8,575 nt of DNA from an uncultured Lachnospiraceae bacterium (GCA_945834545.1 CAMAHO010000095.1:1-8575); one strand, 5' to 3'; numbered from the stretch's first letter, positions 1 through 7,010 are shown. The notes: generated from the letters alone by a model not told the origin. Numbers and translations are program-made.

Positions 1-20
1 GCACACACCCCCGTTGGCAC
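1..20. repeat. GTGCCACTGGGG-family repeat copy beside the aph stop codon
   Basis: Positions 9-20 read, on the minus strand, GTGCCAACGGGG, a 10/12 match to the core GTGCCACTGGGG found four times at 1043-1121. The adjoining 12 bases at 1-12 (gcacacaccccc) are identical to 1089-1100, so the similarity extends beyond the core. The copy abuts the stop codon of the phosphotransferase gene (21-23) and is cut by the window edge, so the full element cannot be seen. Confidence 0.6.
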
Positions 21-998
21 CTAGTATAACACGCCAAAGGCCATATCATACATCTTGCCAGCGTCCACCGTGTTCCGAATATAATTTTCTTCCTGAGGCT
101 CATACCTCACATATTTCTCCACTTCTTCAATCAAAGCCAAGTAGGCAACAGCTATCTGATAGCGAATTTCTGTTTCTCTATTGTAGACAATGGGATGGGC
201 AGCGGTTTCGTTGTACACCCGGATTTCCTCCAGTTTTTCTGACAGTGGCGTCATTTGTCCCTTCCCAAGAGTGATAAAGTCCGCAATGGGGTCGCCCCAA
301 AAGCTTCTCTCCGGGTCAATCCAGCAAAGCCTGCCGTCTGCGTACAGCACATTGCTGTCCCACAAATCGAAATTCACCATACACCCCGAGACCTGTTCCA
401 GAATCTCTCTATGTTTGTCAATACATTCTAGCAGTCTATGCCCATCAGGGGTGGCCTTCCCCAAAGCCTCGCAGTCAGACACCAGTTTTTCTGCCATCTC
501 TCTTATGGCCTCGTACCAAGTAGCCTTGAGTCCCAGTTGTCTGTAGCCAAACTCCTTACTGGAAATCCCGTGAATTTGCGCCAGCATTCCTATTTTCTGC
601 TTTGAAATCTCGGCGTATTCCTCCTCCGAAAAACCCACCGCCCAGAGAGGCTGTCCCTCCATTTTTTTCATAATAAAATACGCAGCTCCCAGGATCTCCT
701 CTGAGAAATCAGAGGCATAAATGGCTGGCACCAATACTTTTGTGTGTTCCCTAATCTGTCCATACCAAAACACCTCCGATTCCATCATATGCTTTTCATA
801 GCTTAAGACCTTACTATCCTTCGGCGGTGCAATCTTTACCACATAGCTTTTTCCGTCTACTGTATCCACCGCTATTGCCGTATTAAACTCCCCGTTTCCC
901 AACGACTCCGTAGACTGAATTTCTCCCAAATTATGCTTTGCAAAAATCTTCTGTAATTCTTCTATGCTAACCTGATATTTCGTTTTACTTTTTGCCAT
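21..998 (-). CDS. APH/choline-kinase-fold phosphotransferase family protein
   Basis: A 325-residue cytosolic protein with the protein-kinase-like fold of the aminoglycoside phosphotransferase family (PF01636). Visible elements in order: a glycine-rich nucleotide loop (GNGEFNTAIAV, about 34-44); a beta-strand lysine in YVVKI (K55) expected to contact ATP; a catalytic loop NFDLWDSN (209-216) with the presumed base D211 and metal ligand N216; and the metal-binding aspartate D228 in WIDPERSFWGDP. The usual HGD of the catalytic loop is NFD here. The family transfers phosphate from ATP to small hydroxylated molecules (aminoglycosides, macrolides, choline, sugars, fructosamines); the substrate cannot be told from sequence and resistance should not be assumed. 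An in-frame ATG at 1049 exists, but the ATG at 998 is preferred because GGAGG lies 7 nt upstream and the longer version would run into a repeat. The gene is divergent from trkA and ends directly against a repeat copy. Confidence 0.85.
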   Translation of the reverse strand: MAKSKTKYQVSIEELQKIFAKHNLGEIQSTESLGNGEFNTAIAVDTVDGKSYVVKIAPPKDSKVLSYEKHMMESEVFWYGQIREHTKVLVPAIYASDFSEEILGAAYFIMKKMEGQPLWAVGFSEEEYAEISKQKIGMLAQIHGISSKEFGYRQLGLKATWYEAIREMAEKLVSDCEALGKATPDGHRLLECIDKHREILEQVSGCMVNFDLWDSNVLYADGRLCWIDPERSFWGDPIADFITLGKGQMTPLSEKLEEIRVYNETAAHPIVYNRETEIRYQIAVAYLALIEEVEKYVRYEPQEENYIRNTVDAGKMYDMAFGVLY

Positions 999-1005
999 AC
1001 CATAT

Positions 1006-1010
1006 CCTCC
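1006..1010 (-). promoter_or_regulatory. Ribosome binding site that fixes the phosphotransferase start
   Basis: Read on the minus strand, the region is GAAAGAGGGAGG followed by 7 nt and then ATG (998). The spacing is ideal. No comparable site precedes the upstream in-frame ATGs at 1049 and 1028, so translation most likely begins at 998. Confidence 0.75.
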
Positions 1011-1026
1011 CTCTTTCGATTCTTCC

Positions 1027-1035
1027 ATTCTATCA
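1027..1035 (-). promoter_or_regulatory. Candidate extended -10 promoter for the phosphotransferase gene
   Basis: On the minus strand TGATAGAAT is an extended -10 (TG-n-TAGAAT). It would place the transcription start about 20 nt before the ATG at 998, just ahead of the ribosome binding site. No good -35 box is visible: the corresponding positions fall inside the GTGCCACTGGGG repeat. Inference from motif match only. Confidence 0.4.
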
Positions 1036-1038
1036 CAC

Positions 1039-1125
1039 AATTGTGCCACTGGGGACGGTAATTTCCGGCTTTTTTAGTGTCCCCAGTGGCACACACCCCC
1101 AGTGGCGCACCCCGGTGTCACAATT
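1039..1125. repeat. REP-like palindromic repeat cluster between the phosphotransferase gene and trkA
   Basis: Four copies of a 12-bp core lie here: one forward (GTGCCACTGGGG, 1043-1054) and three inverted (1081-1092, 1097-1108 and, more diverged, 1110-1121). The arms 1042-1056 and 1079-1093 are perfect 15-bp inverted repeats around a 22-bp spacer. The outermost ends, 1039-1049 and 1115-1125, are inverted repeats matching 10 of 11 bases and ending in AATT. The cluster fills the space between the divergent promoters without containing either -10 box. The shape resembles REP/BIME-type repeats mobilised by TnpA-REP transposases; no transposase is present here, so mobility is inferred. Confidence 0.7.
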
Positions 1126-1128
1126 CAC

Positions 1129-1156
1129 TTGAAAAAAGCTCACATAGGTCTATACT
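1129..1156 (+). promoter_or_regulatory. Sigma-A-type promoter for the trkA-antiporter operon
   Basis: TTGAAA (1129-1134) and TATACT (1151-1156) are separated by 16 bp. The start of transcription would fall near 1163, about 30 nt before the ATG at 1193, leaving room for the AGAGAGGAAA ribosome binding region at 1178-1187. The promoter begins just outside the repeat cluster. Confidence 0.6.
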
Positions 1157-1192
1157 ATAAGAGTAATTTACAAAATAAGAGAGGAAATACCA

Positions 1193-2563
1193 ATGAGAGT
1201 AATCATAATCGGTGCCAGCAAAATCGGTCACGCCTTGGCAAAGCAGGTTTGCGAGGAGGGCTACGACCTGGTGGTCATTGACAAGATAGCAGAAAAGATA
1301 GACGCTATCACAGATGCCTTTGATTGTAACGGCTTTGTAGGAAACGGGGCAAGTGTTTCCATGTTAAAGAAAGCAGGTATAGATGCCGCTTCTATCCTGG
1401 TGGCAGTAACCAAGCAGGATGAGACCAACATCCTGTGCTGTCAGATTGCCAAGAAATTGGGAATAAAGCGCACTATCGCTGCTGTCAGAGGGCCGGAATA
1501 CAGCAATGACAAGGACTTCCTTCGTCATCAGGAGGGGATTGATTTAATCATCAATCCGGATAAGACAGCTGCTGTGGAAATCAATAAGCTGATTCGCTAT
1601 GCGGGAGCTGTTGAAATCGAGCGCTTTGGCGACGGCAACGTGAATATAGCAACGGTGGAAATTACGCCGGACAGTGTTCTGGCAGACACACCTATGCCTC
1701 AGATTCAAGCCAAGCTGGGGGTTCCCATCCTCATCTGCTCCATTGAGCGAGGCACTAAGACCATTACTCCCAAGGGGAAGCATAAGGTTCTGCCCGGAGA
1801 CAAGATTACCTTTGCCGCCCTTGGAGATGATATGGACAAGGCCCTGTCCAAGCTAAACATCCTAAAGAAGGTGATTCGCAAGACCTTGATTGTAGGAGGC
1901 AGCAAAATAGGCTGCTATCTGGCTGAAATCCTTTTAAATCAAGGTGTGAAGGTAACGATCCTGGAGAAAAACCCTGACAAGTGCAAGGCCTTACTGGACA
2001 CCTTCCCCAAGGCCAATATCGTATGCGGAAGCGGCACGGACATAGAGCTTATGGAAAGAGAACAGAAAGGAACGGACTCCTGTGTCACGGTCACCGGTGA
2101 TGACGAGGAGAACCTGATTATCTCCATGTATTGCAAATCCAAGGGTATAGAGCGTATTGCCGCTGAGATCGACAATGCCAATTACGAAAAGATGCTTAGC
2201 CGAAGCGGCATCAACCATATTTTCTCCACCCAGGATGTGTCCATGGCAAGTATGCTAAGAAACCTGAGAAGTCTGGCCACTGCCGAGGCCACGGCAGACA
2301 GCAATGTGATTAAATGGCTCTATACCTTCCACTCCGGCAAGGTGGAGGCGGCCGAATTTGAGATTAAGGAGGATTTCTCCCTTCTTGGTCTGCCCTTTAA
2401 GGATCCCGGCTTTGAGCTCAAAAACGGTGCCCTCATCGCTGTCATGATTCGAAATGGTGTCAGCATGATTCCGGACGGCAACTCCAGCTTACAAACAGGG
2501 GATCGGATTGTGGTTGTCTCAGGAGAGCAGCCCATCCGCAAATTGTCAGACATCATCGGATAA
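1193..2563 (+). CDS. trkA: TrkA-type potassium/cation transport regulator with two RCK domains
   Basis: A 456-residue peripheral cytoplasmic protein with the duplicated layout of TrkA: RCK-N 1-~125, RCK-C ~135-215, RCK-N ~229-345, RCK-C ~375-456. Each Rossmann half carries its dinucleotide loop, GASKIG (7-12) and GGSKIG (235-240), and an acidic residue at the end of the second strand (D30, E258) that favours NAD(H). Length is typical for TrkA. In the family, these proteins assemble as rings under TrkH/KtrB-type channels and gate them in response to nucleotides. Here no TrkH is in view; the next gene, 14 bp downstream, is a CPA1 antiporter, so the protein may instead regulate that transporter, with trkH elsewhere also possible. 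No transmembrane segment is present. The domain call is firm; the partner is inferred. Confidence 0.92.
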   Translation: MRVIIIGASKIGHALAKQVCEEGYDLVVIDKIAEKIDAITDAFDCNGFVGNGASVSMLKKAGIDAASILVAVTKQDETNILCCQIAKKLGIKRTIAAVRGPEYSNDKDFLRHQEGIDLIINPDKTAAVEINKLIRYAGAVEIERFGDGNVNIATVEITPDSVLADTPMPQIQAKLGVPILICSIERGTKTITPKGKHKVLPGDKITFAALGDDMDKALSKLNILKKVIRKTLIVGGSKIGCYLAEILLNQGVKVTILEKNPDKCKALLDTFPKANIVCGSGTDIELMEREQKGTDSCVTVTGDDEENLIISMYCKSKGIERIAAEIDNANYEKMLSRSGINHIFSTQDVSMASMLRNLRSLATAEATADSNVIKWLYTFHSGKVEAAEFEIKEDFSLLGLPFKDPGFELKNGALIAVMIRNGVSMIPDGNSSLQTGDRIVVVSGEQPIRKLSDIIG

Positions 2564-2577
2564 GGTTGGGAATAACT

Positions 2578-3858
2578 ATGGAAGAAATCATATTTGGCTT
2601 ATTGTTTATCCTGTTTCTAGTGGTTTTCTTTGGCATTCTCAATGAGAAAACCATACATATTTCCAATGATATTGCATTGGTTTTATTTTCGTTTCTGCTG
2701 GCAGGCATAGTAAAACTACTGGAAGCATTTCATATCCTTTCCTTGGAAGGGACGGTTATCGGCAATGTTGCAGGCATCAATCTGGAAGAATTTCTGATGG
2801 ACGGCATCCTGTGCTTTATGCTCTTTTCCGGCGCCAGCGGAGTCAATTTTAACCGCTTTGTCAAGAACATCAAATCCATCAGTCTCCTGGCCTTGCTGTC
2901 CACGGTATGGTCCTCCTTTCTCTATGGAGGGCTGTTTTACCTGGTCTCACTGGCCTTGAATTTGGGCTTTTCCATCTGGCTCTGTGTATTGCTGGGCTGT
3001 ATCGTATCCCCCACGGACCCTATAGCTGCTACCAGTATCTTAAAAAAGGCCGGCCTGTCCAAGAATGTTTCCACGGTGATTGAAGGAGAATCCCTGTTTA
3101 ACGACGGCACCGGCGTGGCTGTTTTTGTCTGTATCAAGAATATCGTGAACGACACCTCAGACCTCAGCTTTCCTGTACTTATGGCTAAGGAGCTCCTGGG
3201 CGCTATTGCGGTGGGACTTCTGGTTTCCTTCCTCATGTTTCGCCTGCTCCGTGCCACCAACAATCCAATGTTTCATATCTTCATCAGTATGTTTGATGTC
3301 ATGGCAGCCTATTTCATCTGTGAAACCTTGGGTTGCTCCGGCGTAATCGCATCTGTTGTATGCGGCATTTATTTTTCCAGAAGTATGGCAAAATGCGAGG
3401 AATGGCACAAGGTTGTGGACCCCAAGGATTGGTACGAGGATTTCTGGCACATTGCGGATACTCTTTTAAACAGTGTGTTGTTCATTCTGATCGGCTTTGC
3501 CGCCATCAATATTCCAGGACACAAATGGCTCCCGGTACTGATTATTTCTGCTATTGTCATCAACTTTATCGCAAGGTTCCTGGGCGTTGGTACTTCTGCC
3601 CTGATGATTGGCCGAAAGAAAATACCCAACCGCTACAGTGCCTTTGAGTTCACTTCCCTTATGACCTGGAGTGCCTTAAAGGGCGGCTTATCCCTGGCAC
3701 TAGCCTTAAGTACAAAGGAATTTCTGTCACCGGACAGCTATCAGGTGGTCTTTATTATGACCTGTGTCACCATGTACTTTACCATTGTTGTGCAGGGCTT
3801 GACCACCGGAAAGGTCTTTGCCCTGGTAGAAAAGCATAAGTCCAAGCGAATTCAATAA
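2578..3858 (+). CDS. CPA1-family cation:proton antiporter (NhaP-like)
   Basis: A 426-residue integral membrane protein with about 12 hydrophobic segments covering most of its length (PF00999). Diagnostic motifs: SPTDP (144-148) in the core unwound-helix region and ESLFNDGTG (171-179), whose N175-D176 pair is the CPA1 ion-binding signature of electroneutral exchangers. A late motif reads SALKGGLSLALAL (365-377), where NhaP/NHE proteins usually have Arg instead of K368. It exchanges Na+ (or K+) for H+ across the cytoplasmic membrane; which cation is unclear. It ends shortly after the last helix, without the C-terminal RCK domain some relatives have, and the RCK protein is encoded immediately upstream. 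An in-frame TTG at 2566 could extend it by four residues, but it lacks room for a ribosome binding site; the ATG at 2578 follows TTGGGA and AAGG. Confidence 0.9.
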   Translation: MEEIIFGLLFILFLVVFFGILNEKTIHISNDIALVLFSFLLAGIVKLLEAFHILSLEGTVIGNVAGINLEEFLMDGILCFMLFSGASGVNFNRFVKNIKSISLLALLSTVWSSFLYGGLFYLVSLALNLGFSIWLCVLLGCIVSPTDPIAATSILKKAGLSKNVSTVIEGESLFNDGTGVAVFVCIKNIVNDTSDLSFPVLMAKELLGAIAVGLLVSFLMFRLLRATNNPMFHIFISMFDVMAAYFICETLGCSGVIASVVCGIYFSRSMAKCEEWHKVVDPKDWYEDFWHIADTLLNSVLFILIGFAAINIPGHKWLPVLIISAIVINFIARFLGVGTSALMIGRKKIPNRYSAFEFTSLMTWSALKGGLSLALALSTKEFLSPDSYQVVFIMTCVTMYFTIVVQGLTTGKVFALVEKHKSKRIQ

Positions 3859-3895
3859 GTTGCAAAATACCCCAGTTTCCGTACAGTTTTCTCTA

Positions 3896-3924
3896 TTTCA
3901 AGCCCTCCGTGCTTATGCTAGAAT
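3896..3924 (+). promoter_or_regulatory. Extended -10 promoter for the GH43 gene
   Basis: TTTCAA (3896-3901), a 17-bp spacer, then TAGAAT (3919-3924) preceded by the extended -10 dinucleotide TG (3916-3917). The transcript would start near 3931 and carry a leader of about 80 nt, showing that the glycosidase gene can be transcribed separately from the antiporter operon. No convincing intrinsic terminator is seen between the antiporter stop and this promoter. Confidence 0.6.
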
Positions 3925-3961
3925 AAATATAGTTTATTCGAAATTACAATTTGGAAAGTCC

Positions 3962-3986
3962 CGTGTCGGGCTTATGCACCCACACG
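3962..3986 (+). promoter_or_regulatory. Leader hairpin upstream of the GH43 gene
   Basis: CGTGT (3962-3966) and GGG (3968-3970), with C3967 bulged, pair with CCC (3979-3981) and ACACG (3982-3986), an 8-bp stem closed by an 8-nt loop. It is centred in the leader between the predicted promoter and the AAAAGGAGA ribosome binding site (3997-4005). There is no T-tract, so it is not a terminator. It may be an mRNA-stability element or, read as DNA, an imperfect operator; its role is unknown. Confidence 0.4.
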
Positions 3987-4011
3987 AGAAATCAAGAAAA
4001 GGAGACCAGCT

Positions 4012-5361
4012 ATGGCTAACCCCTATTTACCAAGCTATGAATACATACCGGACGGAGAACCCAGAGTCTTTGGCGACAGAGTGTATGTCTACGGTTCTCA
4101 CGATTCTGCCGGCTCTCAGGATTTTTGCGACTTTGTCCTAAAATGCTGGAGTGCACCTGTAAACGATTTAAATCATTGGACCTGTCACGGCGATATTTTT
4201 CACACCAAGGCGGACAGAGACCACCCTTCTGACATCAGCTGGAATCGGGAGAATACCAGACTCTTTGCTCCTGATGTGGTGGAGAAGGACGGGAAATACT
4301 ATTTATACGCATACATCGTAAATGCCAAGGGCTGTGTGGCGGTGAGTGATAAGCCTGAGGGACCTTTTCAACTGCTGGCTCCGTACAAATACACAATTTC
4401 CGATGAAATCTGCTGCAACGGCTGGTTTATCGACCCGGGCGTACTGGTGGATGACGATGGACGGACCTATATTTATTGCGGCTATGAGCGCTCCTTCCTG
4501 GCGGAAATCAACAGTGAGAATATGTATGAAGTGTTAGACGGGACTTGTATTGAGCACTTTATTCCCTGTCAGGAAACGAAAGAAGGAGGCTTTGATGAAA
4601 AAGAAAAGATTTTCTTTGAGGCCTGCTCTCCCAGAAAGGTGGGCGACACCTACTACATGATTTATTCTCCAAAACGAGGCAGCAGACTAGCTTATGCCAC
4701 CTCCAAATCTCCTACGGGGCCTTTTACTTACAGAGGGTATATCGTGGACAATGGTGTGGAGTATCCCGGCGGCAACAATCACGGCTCCATCGCCTGCATC
4801 AACGGACAGTGGTATATTTTCTATCATCGTATGACCAACTCCACCATTATGTCCAGACGAGGCTGTGTGGAGAAAATTGAGATTTTGCCGGATGGTACTA
4901 TTCCTCCGGTGGAGATGACCTCTCTGGGCTTCCAGGAAAGCTTAAATCCCTATGAAGTCACTCCGGCTGACATTGCCTGCGTTCTCAAGGGCGGCGCCTT
5001 TGTCACCGAGAAAAATGTCTTTGAGCAGGTGATTACAAACATACTGGATGGCACTGTGATGGGCTATAAATATTATGATTTTGGTGATGACTATGGCAGC
5101 AAAACCATGGAATTTGCCGCCCAGATTAACGGGTTGGGCTGCGATTGTAAGCTGCACATCCTGATTGACTCAGAAGAGGGCGAGGAAATTGGCTGCGTCA
5201 CCATTGGTCACGATTCCGGTGTAGTACAGACCGCCTTGAAGGCTGTCACCGGCAGGCACGCTGTCTTCTTTAAAGTTACTACGGATTATACCGGTTGGAT
5301 GGGAGAGATGTTCAAGGGCAGAAATCTGTTTGAATTAAAGAGCTTTGTATTTATGAAGTAA
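4012..5361 (+). CDS. Glycoside hydrolase family 43 protein with CBM6-like C-terminal domain
   Basis: A 449-residue enzyme with a five-bladed beta-propeller GH43 domain (about 4-300) and a beta-sandwich tail (about 315-449) like CBM6 (GRHAVFFKVTTDY and NLFELKSFVF near its end). Likely catalytic residues by motif position: D14 as general base (IPDGEP), D141 as pKa modulator (FIDPGVLVDDDG), E203 as general acid (FFEACSP). The APDVV motif at 86-90 and H257 in GGNNHGS are also typical. Families of this type remove xylose or arabinofuranose from plant-derived oligosaccharides (beta-xylosidase or alpha-L-arabinofuranosidase); which one is not decidable here. There is no signal peptide, so it probably acts inside the cell on imported oligosaccharides. 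An AAAAGGAGA site 7 nt before the ATG supports the start. It has its own promoter and terminator and no transporter or regulator beside it. Confidence 0.9.
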   Translation: MANPYLPSYEYIPDGEPRVFGDRVYVYGSHDSAGSQDFCDFVLKCWSAPVNDLNHWTCHGDIFHTKADRDHPSDISWNRENTRLFAPDVVEKDGKYYLYAYIVNAKGCVAVSDKPEGPFQLLAPYKYTISDEICCNGWFIDPGVLVDDDGRTYIYCGYERSFLAEINSENMYEVLDGTCIEHFIPCQETKEGGFDEKEKIFFEACSPRKVGDTYYMIYSPKRGSRLAYATSKSPTGPFTYRGYIVDNGVEYPGGNNHGSIACINGQWYIFYHRMTNSTIMSRRGCVEKIEILPDGTIPPVEMTSLGFQESLNPYEVTPADIACVLKGGAFVTEKNVFEQVITNILDGTVMGYKYYDFGDDYGSKTMEFAAQINGLGCDCKLHILIDSEEGEEIGCVTIGHDSGVVQTALKAVTGRHAVFFKVTTDYTGWMGEMFKGRNLFELKSFVFMK

Positions 5362-5379
5362 TACCTGATAAATAGAATC

Positions 5380-5416
5380 ACCCCTGTACACTAGCCAAAA
5401 GTGTACGGGGGTTTTT
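5380..5416 (+). terminator. Rho-independent terminator of the GH43 gene
   Basis: A 13-bp stem, 5380-5392 with 5400-5412, contains a single G-U pair and closes a 7-nt loop; a run of five T (5412-5416) follows. It sits 19 nt after the GH43 stop codon. On the opposite strand no T-run follows the hairpin, so it is probably not the terminator of the convergent HD-GYP gene. Confidence 0.9.
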
Positions 5417-5425
5417 ATGGGCAAA

Positions 5426-6775
5426 TCAAGTAAGGGATTCTTTTATGTACTGTTCTATTTCCGGACGGCTTTCCAGAAACGCTCTTGCAACCTCCGGGTC
5501 AAAATGGGAACCGCTCTCCTCCTCAATAATCGCGAAGGCTTTATCGATTGGAAATGCCTCCTTGTAGCAGCGCTTTGAGATAAGCGCATCAAATACATCC
5601 GCTACCGCAAGAATCTTGGCGCACAGCGGAATCTCCTCACCCGTTATGCCATGAGGATAGCCTTTCCCATCCATTCGTTCGTGATGATATTCCGCCATGA
5701 GCTTTGCAATTCGCAGATAGTTGATGTCACCTACGCTCTCTTCCACTCGGTCAATAATTCTTCCACCTGCTGCGGCGTGACCCTTCATCATAGCAAACTC
5801 GCTGTCGTCCAGCTTTCCCGGCTTGTTCAGTACCGCATCCGGTATATGGATCTTTCCTACATCGTGAAGGGGAGCAGCGATTACCATATCCTCGATATAC
5901 TTGTCAGTCAGAATAGCAGGGTATTTCTTTTCGCTTTGCAGCTTATGTGCAATGATTTCCACATACTTCGCAGTTCGCTGAATATGCCCGCCGGTATTCT
6001 CGTCACGGTTTTCTACAAGGTCGGCCATGGTTGTTATTAGAGACTTTTGCAGAGTAATGTTCTGCTTGTAGTAAAAGCTACGATAGTTGGAATCCACTAT
6101 CAGCAGAACGATGACAAAGGCAACAATAAAGTTTGAGACGCCAAGATATGCATGGAGCGATGGTGGAATATCCGGAAATAAATCCGGAACAAATGCCTCA
6201 TAAGCAAATAGCCATATGCCCACAGCCCACAGTACGATTTCCTCGCCTGCTTTCATAGTGCGATTTTCGATATCCTGCTCCAGATGACGAATAAAGCGCG
6301 GTTTCTTGTGCATCAGATACGCCAGTAAGCCTAATATGACTGCATATATAATACCGTCGTAGACCAGCTCAGCCTCCTTTGGAATGAGTTCCACCGTAAG
6401 CGGCAAATTTAAGAGAGCCAGGATTGAGTCATAATACCCTACCATAGGAATGGGAATAAGCAGACCCAGCCACTTCGTCTTTTTTCTGCCTGATACCGAG
6501 TGGTACATACTGGGGACAAAGACAAAGAAAACGGAAAAAATACATAATTGCGTAAGCCAATGGCTTAAAGTGAAGCATTGACATATCGTCAATAATGCTA
6601 CTGTATATAAAGCATACACTCCAATCATGATTTGGATTCTCTTTTTCTGTTTTTTCGTAATGTATTCCAGAAAAACGATGTGCTGAAAAGCAATCATCGT
6701 TTCCATCATCAATACAACTCTTACGCTATCAATCATTTGTGTGATGAATTCACCTATCGTAAATATTCCACTCAT
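5426..6775 (-). CDS. Membrane-anchored HD-GYP domain protein, probable c-di-GMP phosphodiesterase
   Basis: A 449-residue protein with an N-terminal membrane region (about 10-228, roughly seven hydrophobic segments including 52-68, 77-90, 139-155, 180-196 and 212-228) joined by a short helical linker to a cytoplasmic HD-GYP domain (about 242-440). The metal and signature residues are intact: E259 and H264 (ENTGGH), H304-D305 (HDVGK), H333, the pair H364-H365, the GYP loop HHERMDGKGYP (364-374), and D393 (VADVFDA). Intact HD-GYP proteins hydrolyse c-di-GMP to pGpG/GMP, so an active enzyme is expected. The membrane part does not match a sensor family I can name; it may sense a membrane-associated signal. 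AAGGAG lies 6 nt before the ATG. The gene runs convergent to GH43, and a large palindromic element ends 58 nt upstream of its start. Confidence 0.92.
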   Translation of the reverse strand: MSGIFTIGEFITQMIDSVRVVLMMETMIAFQHIVFLEYITKKQKKRIQIMIGVYALYTVALLTICQCFTLSHWLTQLCIFSVFFVFVPSMYHSVSGRKKTKWLGLLIPIPMVGYYDSILALLNLPLTVELIPKEAELVYDGIIYAVILGLLAYLMHKKPRFIRHLEQDIENRTMKAGEEIVLWAVGIWLFAYEAFVPDLFPDIPPSLHAYLGVSNFIVAFVIVLLIVDSNYRSFYYKQNITLQKSLITTMADLVENRDENTGGHIQRTAKYVEIIAHKLQSEKKYPAILTDKYIEDMVIAAPLHDVGKIHIPDAVLNKPGKLDDSEFAMMKGHAAAGGRIIDRVEESVGDINYLRIAKLMAEYHHERMDGKGYPHGITGEEIPLCAKILAVADVFDALISKRCYKEAFPIDKAFAIIEEESGSHFDPEVARAFLESRPEIEQYIKESLT

Positions 6776-6833
6776 TTTCTACTCCTTGCAGGCTTTATGG
6801 ATTGTTATGTAACCAACACTTCTAACTAAACTC

Positions 6834-7010
6834 CCATTTCGGATTTGTGCGCCTGATATGGATATGTATATTTATATGCAGACGCGCTTTCGCTCTAATC
6901 GCACCGTAGCGGTACGTAAGCGAGCAAAATACGCTCGCTAAGGACCGACGGTGCTACAAGGTCTGCATACAAACACACATATCCATATCAAGCACACAAG
7001 TCCGAAATGG
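6834..7010 (-). repeat. 177-bp long inverted-repeat element with nested hairpin (MITE-like or structured RNA)
   Basis: The arms 6834-6883 and 6961-7010 are inverted repeats of 50 bp matching at 44 positions. The six differences (6844/7000, 6850/6994, 6853/6991, 6868/6976, 6870/6974, 6874/6970) are all transitions; read as minus-strand RNA, five are G-U pairs and one is A-C. The 77-bp GC-richer centre holds a second hairpin: GCACCGT (6901-6907) with ACGGTGC (6948-6954), CGGT (6910-6913) with ACCG (6944-6947), AGCGAGC (6919-6925) with GCTCGCT (6933-6939), and a 7-nt loop. Beside it, on the minus strand, is GCGAAAGC with a GNRA-type loop. No long open frame or transposase is present, and no clear target-site duplication is seen. 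It lies in the 255-bp gap between azlD and the HD-GYP gene, both transcribed on the minus strand. Confidence 0.85.

Noticed and set aside
999..1049. Longer N-terminus for the phosphotransferase starting at 1049
   Set aside because: The extra 17 residues would be encoded partly by the repeat and by the ribosome binding region itself (EGGYG comes from the GGAGG site); the ATG at 998 has ideal spacing.
2566..2577. TTG start giving the antiporter four more residues
   Set aside because: The purine-rich sequence immediately abuts the TTG, leaving no spacer, whereas the ATG at 2578 is suitably placed.
3860..4141. A 93-codon plus-strand open frame between the antiporter and GH43 genes
   Set aside because: It has no ribosome binding site, covers the GH43 promoter and leader, and its second half is an out-of-frame reading of GH43 codons.
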